From assembly GCF_000497045.1 (NCBI RefSeq), contig NW_015961953.1, positions 248,001 to 312,000 of the forward strand: a stretch of 64,000 bases of DNA, in the 5' to 3' direction. The position numbers and the translations under genes are program-made. The notes under the pieces are model-generated. The model had not been told where the DNA came from. It saw nothing but the letters and a program-made list of their open reading frames with translations, and searched no databases. The stretch comes from Kalmanozyma brasiliensis GHG001. Lineage: Eukaryota > Basidiomycota > Ustilaginomycetes > Ustilaginales. How positions within the stretch are numbered: the stretch's first letter is position 1; every line of letters begins with the position of its first letter. This document shows positions 38,547-46,641 of this stretch, in pieces.

Positions 38547-38967
38547 GGCGATCCCTGTGATGCTGCTGCAAGTAGAATCGTGGAAAGTCGCGAGGACGGA
38601 GAGAAGAAGATGGTGTGAACACAAAGGGAAGCTAGAACGGAGGACCCTGGATCTTGCGGAGAGCTGTGCATGTCCGTGCATGCGGCGCGAATCGGCCGGA
38701 AAGCCAGCCCCGATTTTTGAGAAGATTGGCGAGCTAGGCGCAATCACGCCGACGCGAAGCTGATGAGGTGGAGCCCAACGAGAAGCACACTTTGAGCCAA
38801 CAACTCCGCCCACCTTGCTCACCACTTGACATCGTCCGCTTGCTTCTCGACCAGCTTGCTTCCCCCATTTGCATATCACACTCGCAAGCAAGCCCGCTGT
38901 ACGCAACTTCAAGCTAATTGTTCTCGCACTCTAGCAGTGCTCATCTGCCCTCCTATAAAGCCACACG
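38547..38967. other. Divergent promoter, AP-2 sigma / SEC72
   Basis: 421 bp between opposed start codons. A TATAAAG at 38954..38960 is only 8 bp from the SEC72 ATG, so it is unlikely to act as its TATA box. Confidence 0.45.
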
Positions 38968-39609
38968 ATGAACGCACCACCACAGCAGCAAGGCCCTCCG
39001 CCGCCGACCGCCGAGCAGCTCGCCATCACCGATGCAGGATTCCAGCAGGTGCCTCTGGCGCTCGATCCCGAATCCAAAACGCTTTCGACCCCCGTTCCCG
39101 GTATGGACCTCACCGTGCTGAATGCGCTCATCCGCTCCATTCAAGGTCTTCCCCCGAACGTGGCCTTCCCACCTCCACCGAACGCCATCGCGCCGCAGCG
39201 CAGTATGGCGATCAATCAGGCCAAGGAGCAGGGCAACGCTGCGTATCGCAACAAGGACTGGGCCGAGGCGGTCAAGATGTACACCCTGGCCATTGACGTC
39301 GCTGCCTCGCGACCGCTGTGGGAGGCCAACCAGGTGGCGCGCGACGAGCTCAGTCTGTGTCTCGCGAATAGAAGTGCCGCTTTCGCAAGCTGTGAAGACT
39401 GGATCGGCGCACTCTGCGATGCAGAGGCTGTTACCAAGTTGAAGAAGCCCTGGGCCAAGGGGCATTACAGGAAGGGAAAGGCACTTGTGGGTCTGGAGAG
39501 GTGGAAGGAGGCAAGGGAGGCGTTCGAGTTGGGACTTCAGTTTGATCCTGATAACAAGGATTTGAAGACCGCGCTGGAGGAGCTGCCCAACAATAAGAAT
39601 CAGCTTTGA
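38968..39609 (+). CDS. SEC72: Translocation protein SEC72 (TPR subunit of the Sec62/63 complex)
   Basis: 213 residues, single exon. Fungal Sec72 is a peripheral cytosolic-face subunit of the ER post-translational translocon; its TPR domain docks Hsp70 Ssb/Ssa. The N-terminal part carries QQVPLALDPESKTLSTPVPG, similar to the Sec63-binding region. From about residue 87 a three-repeat TPR domain begins: AINQAKEQGNAAYRNKDWAE, LSLCLANRSAAFASCEDWIG and AKGHYRKGKALVGLERWKEA. TPR clamp residues (K..GN..., N, N of LANRSAA, K..R) are present. Other small TPR co-chaperones are the main alternative; the short N-terminal domain plus a single TPR block favours Sec72. Confidence 0.72.
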   Translation: MNAPPQQQGPPPPTAEQLAITDAGFQQVPLALDPESKTLSTPVPGMDLTVLNALIRSIQGLPPNVAFPPPPNAIAPQRSMAINQAKEQGNAAYRNKDWAEAVKMYTLAIDVAASRPLWEANQVARDELSLCLANRSAAFASCEDWIGALCDAEAVTKLKKPWAKGHYRKGKALVGLERWKEAREAFELGLQFDPDNKDLKTALEELPNNKNQL

Positions 39610-39943
39610 CGGAGAGGGAGGGGGAGATATCGTTGTACTTTTAGTTTTGCGGCTTGTCAATGCACGCACTTTCATCTCAGTATAGGAGCAGCGTGAAGGT
39701 GACATTTGAAGCTGAGACAGCGTCGGAAGCACATGTCAGAAAGTGTTGTACAAAGACGTGAGAAGCACATGCGAATCGGTGCGGAAGCTTGCCGAACAGC
39801 AGTTCTGCTTAACTCATGATCAGTTTCTCGGCAGCTTCAGTACGTTTTGTTGGCCTCACATTCACGCTTTGCTGACATACGATGTTTGCTGTTCTTGGCG
39901 ATTGCAGAGGTCTGAATACACGACTGAGAGCCTTGATATAGAT
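39610..39943. other. Convergent intergenic region
   Basis: 334 bp between the stop codons of SEC72 and NUXM; presumably both 3' untranslated regions. No gene seen. Confidence 0.5.
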
Positions 39944-40766
39944 CTACGAAGACTCCTTGGAGCTGTCGCCGCCGTGGTATGGGTGGTCCACCAGGTTGAA
40001 CCACGGAAGGACGCTGAACTTCAACTGGGAGAAGGCGCTGTTCCTGTGCGCTACGCCCTGCATGTATGGCGTCAGGTCGCTCTTGCTCGGGTCGGTTCCG
40101 ATGGGCTTGATGCCCGCATCGAGCGCCGCCTGGTTGGCCTTCTGTTCCAACTCGTTCTCCTTCCAGCCCCAGAAGCGGAACGACGTCCTCTGGTATGCGA
40201 ACAGGAATCCACCGCAAAGCCCAAGGAACGTCGACAGTCGCAAAGCCGAGCCCATCCCGCGCTTCGGTCGTGTAGGGTCGAACATCTCCATCATGTAGAT
40301 GGCCGAGGGGAACGCAGCCGTGGCGCCGGCCATGGCGGCATAGTCAGAGCCGCGGAAGCTGCGCACGACGCGAGAGAAGTGCGGATCCGCATCAATGACT
40401 GGGTATGGCGTGTCGAGCTGCTTGACAGCTGTTCAGAGTCGAATGCGGTCGAGGTTGCGGCAAAGGCACAAGAAAAGATCAGTCACATGCTCGTATTGAT
40501 GGTCACAAGAGATCAGATGGGGGATCGCTTGACTCGTTCGCTGTGCGCTCAACCGTCGATGTGGGAGTCGTCGGCATGCCGTAGTGGTGGACTGGTTGTC
40601 GAAGCTGTCCCCACAAACCTTGTTAAGGTACTTACGCATCTTGTGTATGTGTATATGAGGAATTGGTAGGTGAACGACGTTGAGTTGTGTTGGTCGACGA
40701 CGATGATATTGAGAAATCTCGAATGTCAAGGCGATACTCACCGAGCAGCCTCGTCGACGCAGCCAT
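39944..40766 (-). CDS. NADH:ubiquinone oxidoreductase 21 kDa subunit (NUXM type), complex I
   Basis: About 169 residues from exons 40742..40766 and 39944..40428. The long exon encodes PYPVIDADPHFSRVVRSFRG, the hallmark of the fungal complex I 21 kDa subunit, then a hydrophobic segment SDYAAMAGATAAFPSAIYMM and a second one at LRLSTFLGLCGGFLFAYQRT. The conserved SFRFWGWKENE and a short hydrophilic end follow. It is a small accessory subunit of the mitochondrial inner-membrane enzyme. The start requires a 25-bp first exon (MAASTRLL) joined over a 313-bp intron; phases fit, but this exon is the weakest part of the model, and the start could lie elsewhere inside the intron. Divergent, at 200 bp, from the AsnRS fusion gene. 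Confidence 0.8.
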
Positions 40767-40966
40767 TTCCAAGCTCGGGTTGTCGCACGGTTTTCCTTCT
40801 TGCTGGGTAATGCTGAGTAAGCACCAGACCCTGACTTTCGGTATTTTTTGGCTTTTGCTGCATCAGTCAGGAAGAAAAGTGGAGCAGACTCAGCCTTTTT
40901 GGTCAGAAGAAAGCAATCCTTCGACACCTTCTCACCACCCTCTCAGACATTCTTACCCAGCCCAAG

Positions 40967-43900
40967 ATGCTTGCGCGAGCATCACGATGGCCCGCTGCCA
41001 GTGCGAAGGCAACTCTTGTAGCGCCCGCTTGTCAAGTGGCCTCCTCGTCGTACGCTCAACCGTGCCGTGCCACCAAGGGAAGTCTGACTGGTCCTCCCTC
41101 ACGCCTCCTCACCTCTTCGTCCGCAAGAGCATTACCTCGTCAGCTTCCGCGCTGGGCAGCACAGGAGCGTGAGCAGGATGATGATCCAGCGACTACTAGC
41201 CCTTCCTCGACCAGCAACAGCAATGTCAGCCACGAGCTCAGCGGCACCGACCCCTCCATACCGTGGTTTTTGCAGACAGAAACGATAGACATGCCAACAA
41301 CAGATGTCACGCCAGAAGCCCCCTCATCTACACAATCCTTAACTGGAACACCAACTCATAGCTTCTCGTACATCCCGCTCGCCCCTAAAGTGGATGAGCC
41401 GCAAGCCATCGCCAAGCTCAAGTCGCACCTTCTCTCCGGCCCCTCCACCAACTTGATAGCCAGACCCAGCGAAGAGGAGGACCAGCTCACACCCATCACC
41501 CTCATTCACCCAGCATCACTCTCCAAAGACCCAAGCTCTGATGCATACGGAACCAACGACTGGATCGTGGTGGTCCAGGTCAAGAGCAGCGCTGCAGGCA
41601 GTGTCCGCCGCGTCGCGCTTGACATCGGTCGATTCCTCAAGCACACGCGACCGCCAGCAATGGAAGCCGAGCTCGATCTAGACGACTTTCTCGGACCAGG
41701 TCCCTCCGCTCCGCGTTACAACAAGGCGTCAGCACCCAAGCCGACCACGCCAGCAGCAGCGCCTCGACCCAAAGGCATGTCGCGCATCGAACACGAGCTG
41801 GGCAAGAGCCTCCCCGACTGGGCTGTCAACCGCATCGCACTTCAGAGAAAGTTTCCGGATGGCTGGAGACCGCCCAAGATCCTCTCGCGAGAAGCACAGG
41901 AAGGTATTCGACTGCTGCATTCGTCCGACCCGGAGCAGTTTGACGTCACCGAGCTCAGCAGCCGCTTCCGCGTCTCGACTGAGAGCGTCCGGCGCATCCT
42001 TCGCTCTGGCAAGTGGGCCATCTCCGGCGAGGTGAGGAGCAGACAGGATCGTCGAGCTGCCGAACGAGCTGCTGAGCGCGAGAATGTCGAGCTTGCCGAG
42101 ATCCGACGCTTGCAAGAGGAACAGAGCGAGCTGGTGGATGAGGGTGAGTCGCCGGCGATCGAGGAAGATGAGTTGCTCGACGAGATGATCGAGGAGGAAG
42201 ACTCTATTCCTGGCATCCAGCCGGTGAGATACGAAGGGCTGGTCATGTCTGCCTCGGATGCTTCGGCACTGGGTGTCACGAGCAAGAGCAAATCAGGCGG
42301 CAAGAAGGGTGATGGCAACTGGTGCCTCGTCGATGCAGACTGGTGCATGGTACACGTCATGACCGAACAGGCTCGGTTCAATTACGACATCGAGGGCATT
42401 TGGCGCGAGCTCGAGGTCGGGAAGACGACCAAGCCTAAGCCATGGGAGGATCAGTCGGCGTTTGCTGGGGCATCCGCCTCGGAGTCGAGACCCTCTCGAC
42501 CACGAACCAGGAAGGATCTCTTTGGAGAGAGTGTCAGCAAGCGAAAGCGCAACACGGGAGCTGGCTTTGGTAGTGTCGATGTCAAGTTCGGTAGCTCGAG
42601 TAGGAGCTTTTCCACCAGCATCCGACGCCCCAATGTGTCGCCCAATAGCGTGGTACCCGAAAGCCTCAACCAGCTGCTCTCGCGCGCCCAACACACCTTC
42701 GAAACCAGCTCGTCCCCCATCCCCGTCAACGTTACCGGCTGGCTCCGTTCAACGCGCAAGCAAAAGTCGATCACATTCCTCGAGCTCTCGGACGGCTCTC
42801 TTCCCGGCTCTCGCTCGCTCCAAGCCATCGTCCGCAGCTCGGCGTCCTCCCCATCCTCCGACATAGACCGTCTCGCAGGCCTCACGGTCGGCACGGCCCT
42901 TCGGCTCACCGGCCACCTCAAGCCGGGACGCGGCACAAAGGCCGGCCAGTCAATCGAGCTCGACACATCCTCCGTCAAAATCCTCTCGCATTGCGACGTG
43001 ACCTATCCACTCGCAGCGGTGCAGATGCAGCACAACAGCACGGCGGTCGAGTCGTCCGGCTATACCGCCTCTCTCGCTGAGCGACGCAACCCACATCTGC
43101 TGGGTCGGCTACCGCGCTACGCAGCGATCGCACGAACACGTCAGAGGCTGGAGGAGGGGATGAGCAATTGGTTGGGTTCGCACGACTTTGTCAAAGTCGC
43201 ATGCCCCGTGCTGACGAGCAGCGACTGCGAGGGTGCAGGGGAGGTATTTCAGGTCGGATCGGATGCCGATGTGCGTAGCGGGCGGGCGTTGGGAACGTTC
43301 TGGTCCGGATCACCGGCGTATTTGACCGTGAGCTCGCAGCTGCATCTCGAAGCGGCCGGGTTGGGATTGGGCAGGGTGTGGACGTGCAATCCTGCATTCC
43401 GGGCCGAAGGGAGCGCGACGAATAGGCATCTGGCCGAGTTCTGGATGTTGGAGGCCGAGATGTATTTCACTGACTTGGCCGGGATGCTGGATGTGACAGA
43501 GGGGATGATCAAGGCTGGCATTCGGGGGGCGCTGCAGGGTGAGGAGGATATGGAGGCGTTGGGTGACTCGGCGCATCTCGATATGCTGCAAGGCGTCCTC
43601 GACGGAGAGTGGAAACGGATCACGTATCACCAGGCGCACGACCTCCTGGCCAAGGCACCAGCGGAAACATTCGAAGTGGCCCCCGACATCAACGCTGGCT
43701 TGGCGAGCGAACACGAACGCTACCTCGCAGCACAACTCGGTCCTGTCTTTGTGACCCACTACCCGCTCTCGCAGAAGGCGTTCTACATGAAACGCTGCCC
43801 CTCGTCTGCCGATGGAGAGACGCTGGTGGAATGCTTCGACCTGCTCATCCCGAGTCTCGGCGAGCTGGTCGGCGGGTCGGTTCGCGAACACCGTCGTGAC

Positions 43901-44113
43901 GAGCTCATGCAGAACGTCGCCGATCTCGGCGGTGCAGATTCAACAAAGGAGGCGCTGGGCTGGTACATGAACGACCTGAAGAAGTTTGGCGGCGCAGTGG
44001 AGCATGCTGGCTTCGGCATGGGCATCGAGAGATTGTTGGCGTGGGTGAGCAACACCGTCAGCGTCAAGGATGTTGTGCCCTTCCCGAGGGTCAAGGGGCC
44101 GATTCGATTTTAG
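40967..44113 (+). CDS. Fusion protein: RsfS/Atp25-N-like + Rrg9/neugrin-like + mitochondrial asparaginyl-tRNA synthetase
   Basis: 1048 residues, one uninterrupted exon. Residues 1-60 are an Arg/Ser/Ala-rich mitochondrial presequence. SIPWFLQTE (97-105) resembles the Atp25 N-terminal region. NDWIVVVQVKSS to GRFLKH (198-226) and GNWCLVDADWCMVHVMTEQA to IEGIW (450-479) match the two halves of the ribosome-silencing-factor fold. Between them lies an Rrg9/neugrin-like block (about 276-352) with FPDGWRPPKILSREAQEGIR and VSTESVRRILRSGKW. After a basic linker with a second presequence-like stretch (RSFSTSIRRP, about 546-555) comes a full class IIb synthetase. It has an OB fold (585-680), motif 2 FRAEGSATNRHLAEFWMLE and motif 3 GFGMGIERLLAW. 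No Met separates residues 465 and 687, so the synthetase lacks its own start codon. It should charge mitochondrial tRNA-Asn; the other halves suggest mitoribosome or mtRNA maintenance. Confidence 0.85.
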   Translation: MLARASRWPAASAKATLVAPACQVASSSYAQPCRATKGSLTGPPSRLLTSSSARALPRQLPRWAAQEREQDDDPATTSPSSTSNSNVSHELSGTDPSIPWFLQTETIDMPTTDVTPEAPSSTQSLTGTPTHSFSYIPLAPKVDEPQAIAKLKSHLLSGPSTNLIARPSEEEDQLTPITLIHPASLSKDPSSDAYGTNDWIVVVQVKSSAAGSVRRVALDIGRFLKHTRPPAMEAELDLDDFLGPGPSAPRYNKASAPKPTTPAAAPRPKGMSRIEHELGKSLPDWAVNRIALQRKFPDGWRPPKILSREAQEGIRLLHSSDPEQFDVTELSSRFRVSTESVRRILRSGKWAISGEVRSRQDRRAAERAAERENVELAEIRRLQEEQSELVDEGESPAIEEDELLDEMIEEEDSIPGIQPVRYEGLVMSASDASALGVTSKSKSGGKKGDGNWCLVDADWCMVHVMTEQARFNYDIEGIWRELEVGKTTKPKPWEDQSAFAGASASESRPSRPRTRKDLFGESVSKRKRNTGAGFGSVDVKFGSSSRSFSTSIRRPNVSPNSVVPESLNQLLSRAQHTFETSSSPIPVNVTGWLRSTRKQKSITFLELSDGSLPGSRSLQAIVRSSASSPSSDIDRLAGLTVGTALRLTGHLKPGRGTKAGQSIELDTSSVKILSHCDVTYPLAAVQMQHNSTAVESSGYTASLAERRNPHLLGRLPRYAAIARTRQRLEEGMSNWLGSHDFVKVACPVLTSSDCEGAGEVFQVGSDADVRSGRALGTFWSGSPAYLTVSSQLHLEAAGLGLGRVWTCNPAFRAEGSATNRHLAEFWMLEAEMYFTDLAGMLDVTEGMIKAGIRGALQGEEDMEALGDSAHLDMLQGVLDGEWKRITYHQAHDLLAKAPAETFEVAPDINAGLASEHERYLAAQLGPVFVTHYPLSQKAFYMKRCPSSADGETLVECFDLLIPSLGELVGGSVREHRRDELMQNVADLGGADSTKEALGWYMNDLKKFGGAVEHAGFGMGIERLLAWVSNTVSVKDVVPFPRVKGPIRF

Positions 44114-44226
44114 ATGCTCAGAATGCAATCGCACGGCCTTCTCTCGGACCGGAACCGTGTGTGAGAACGTTTCAGACTTGGAGATGGAGTGGATCTCGCT
44201 GTTTCACGTCGAGGTGGGATAGCACC

Positions 44227-46326
44227 TCATTCGTCGTCGACCTGCATCGTCTCGCCTGCTCCCTGCTGCTGCTGTGACTTCCTCTCGGCCCTTCTCTTCC
44301 CCGTTGTCTCTGCCCACCGTCGATTTTTCACCTCGTACGTCTCTTCCCTTGGCCTGTGCTTCATAGGGACATAATTGGCCGCTCCTCTGCCTGTGCCGTT
44401 GCCGAGCGGGATGACTCCTGCCTTTCCTCCTCCATCCTTTCCCTCCTCACTCCGCTCATGTTCAGCAGCGGTGGCAGAAGGGAGACAAGGGAAGCTAGCC
44501 TCCTCGAACGCCGTCCGACTGGGCAGCGTGCCCACGTGCGGCGAGGGAGCAGCGAGGACAAAGTGCCGACTCAGCTCGGTGGAGATGGCGTGCTGCGTCC
44601 ACGTCTTGTGCATGCGCAGCAGGCTTGCGCTTGCCGTGCCGAGATTCTCCCCTGCGTCGGAGGCTGGAATGGAAGACAGTGCACCGTCATAAGGCCCCAC
44701 TCGCCATTCTACGTCCGACGGGAGGAACCCGCATTCCCACAGAACAAGCGGTCGGTCCGCGGCCATCTCGTAGTTGGGCTTTGTCTCGTACACTTCCAGC
44801 CCTTCGTCTGCCGCTGCGTGCTCCACCGGGTCGGACGACAGCGCGGTGTGCATCCACATCGGCAGACCTTCGGGTGTCGATTCGGTGCTGGAAGAGGTAG
44901 CGTTGACGGGAAGCCACCACTTGATGTCATCCCTGTCTCCTTCGCTCGCCGTGGATCGAGTCGTCTTCTGCGCAGCCAGCCGCATCTTAACTCGATCAGC
45001 GGCGATCTGACCCTTCTGCGTGTTCATCAGCTCCTCGACCACGCTCGGCGCCTCTAACCGCGCCCCGACGAGGAAGAGGATCGCCATGATGTTGCGCACC
45101 TGGTGGTAGAGGAATGCCGTCCCGCGCAGGTTGAGCACGTACATGGCCTCCTGCCCCTCTTCCATGCCCGAATCTGTCACGGCAACACTGCTGCTCGGCC
45201 AGTGCGACGAGACACGGTCGATGCTAACCCCGTCAATCCGCCGTCGGTAGTTGGTGATCTGTTTGGACGCATCGATCTTGCATAGGTTGCGAAAGTCGTG
45301 CTCACCGAGCAGGCGGCGTGCGGCGTCTCGCATGAGATTGATGTCGAGTCTCGTTGCGCCTGCGTCCTGGCCGGAGCCCGCGCTGGCACCGGTGTTAGCA
45401 GAGGAGGGAGTATAGAAGACGCCTGGCGGGCCGGCGGGGAAGAAGTACTTGTAGTGGCGATAGACGCAGTCGAAGCGCGAGCTGAAGTTGCTTCGAACTG
45501 GCGACCAGGCTTGGATTCGTATCGACGCAGGTAGGATCCTGTTCAGGATCTGGACATACGGCAATTCGACCTCTTCCAGCTTTGCGCTTCGTTTCGCTTG
45601 CAACTGTTCCCACTCTTCAGCAGTGTGCTGTGCAGGGTCGGTGGAGAACTGTTCCTGATGATCGAGACGCTCCTGCCACTGATTGACCTTCTTACTCCTC
45701 ACCCAGAGGGCGACCACTTGACCAGCCGCCGACACGCCTCGATCCGTCCGTCCGCAGCGGCTGAAGCCGGCACCATCCATGCCTATTGCCGGATCCACGA
45801 GGCGTGCTGTGCACATTGCGTCCCACAACACCCCTTCGACCGTCGGCATGGAGCTCCCCGATCCAGCCTCGGTCGCGTTTTGCGCAGCTAGACCCGAGTA
45901 GCCCGCTCCATCGTACGAAAAGCGCAGCGCGATCTTGCGACAGGGCGAGCTGGCGAAGTCGAACTCCTTGGGTTTCTTCTCCTTCTTCCCTGCGCCTTTC
46001 TTCTTGGTCGTTACTTGGCCGTTTTCGCCTTGCGGCTCTGCAGAAGAAGAAGCGCTCGGACCGGAGCGGGCTACATGCGCGTCTGTGTCGATCCGCGCCT
46101 GTGCAGCACGTGTAGAGGTCGCCTGAGCCTCCAGATCCGCAATCCGTGATAGCAAGGCCTCTTTAGTCCAGTCACGGTACCTCTCCTTGGCCTCCATCTT
46201 GCGCTGCCAGATGCGCTGGGGTGTGTCTGCGCGAGCGCAAATCCGGCTCGTGTGCAGAGAACGTAGCGCCGCCGTCGCCGCTTGGGTCCTTTCGATGAGT
46301 CGCAGCGAGAGCCGAGCGTGTGCCAT
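44227..46326 (-). CDS. DEG1: tRNA pseudouridine(38/39) synthase
   Basis: 699 residues, single exon; TruA-family enzyme converting U38/U39 of the anticodon arm to pseudouridine (yeast Deg1/Pus3). Catalytic-loop motif FSRCGRTDRGVSAAGQVVAL holds the active-site Asp. Others are IALRFSYDGAGYSGLAAQ, DCVYRHYKYFFPAG, and GEHDFRNLCKIDASKQITNY, whose FRN.CK form separates Pus3 from Pus1, then GTAFLYHQVRNIMAILFLVG. The start MAHARLSLRL is the first ATG; the frame upstream opens only with TTG. Residues 1-32 hold six Arg and one acidic residue and look like a mitochondrial presequence. Insertions and a long C-terminal tail make it far longer than yeast Deg1 (442). Convergent with the AsnRS fusion gene. 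Confidence 0.9.
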   Translation of the reverse strand: MAHARLSLRLIERTQAATAALRSLHTSRICARADTPQRIWQRKMEAKERYRDWTKEALLSRIADLEAQATSTRAAQARIDTDAHVARSGPSASSSAEPQGENGQVTTKKKGAGKKEKKPKEFDFASSPCRKIALRFSYDGAGYSGLAAQNATEAGSGSSMPTVEGVLWDAMCTARLVDPAIGMDGAGFSRCGRTDRGVSAAGQVVALWVRSKKVNQWQERLDHQEQFSTDPAQHTAEEWEQLQAKRSAKLEEVELPYVQILNRILPASIRIQAWSPVRSNFSSRFDCVYRHYKYFFPAGPPGVFYTPSSANTGASAGSGQDAGATRLDINLMRDAARRLLGEHDFRNLCKIDASKQITNYRRRIDGVSIDRVSSHWPSSSVAVTDSGMEEGQEAMYVLNLRGTAFLYHQVRNIMAILFLVGARLEAPSVVEELMNTQKGQIAADRVKMRLAAQKTTRSTASEGDRDDIKWWLPVNATSSSTESTPEGLPMWMHTALSSDPVEHAAADEGLEVYETKPNYEMAADRPLVLWECGFLPSDVEWRVGPYDGALSSIPASDAGENLGTASASLLRMHKTWTQHAISTELSRHFVLAAPSPHVGTLPSRTAFEEASFPCLPSATAAEHERSEEGKDGGGKAGVIPLGNGTGRGAANYVPMKHRPREETYEVKNRRWAETTGKRRAERKSQQQQGAGETMQVDDE

Positions 46327-46641
46327 GCAGACAGCACCAGGGATGCTGGCGGGCAGGGTGTGAGGACGTCTGTTGGGTACGGAAGGATGCTTTGAGGAAG
46401 ACGATTCGTAGGTAATTGAGGAAGAACAGGTGGAGGAAAGTGTCCAAAAAATTCTGGCGGAGAAAAGACGTTCCGAGATCCGTGGCAACCTCCTGCGACC
46501 CTGTTGAGAAGATGAAGAGCATCGCCTTCACAAGGATCGGCGTCTCCTTGCTCGTCACATCTCAACATCTCGTCACATCGCACAATCGCTCACTCCCGTT
46601 CATCGCTTATTCGAATGTGATAATTGTCCATTTCTGCTCTC
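46327..46641. other. Intergenic region
   Basis: 315 bp between the DEG1/PUS3 start and the stop of the SMR-domain gene, both on the minus strand. No gene seen. Confidence 0.5.

Noticed and set aside
38954..38960. TATAAAG just before SEC72
   Set aside because: Only 8 bp from the start codon, too close for a TATA box unless translation starts at a later ATG, which would remove conserved N-terminal sequence.
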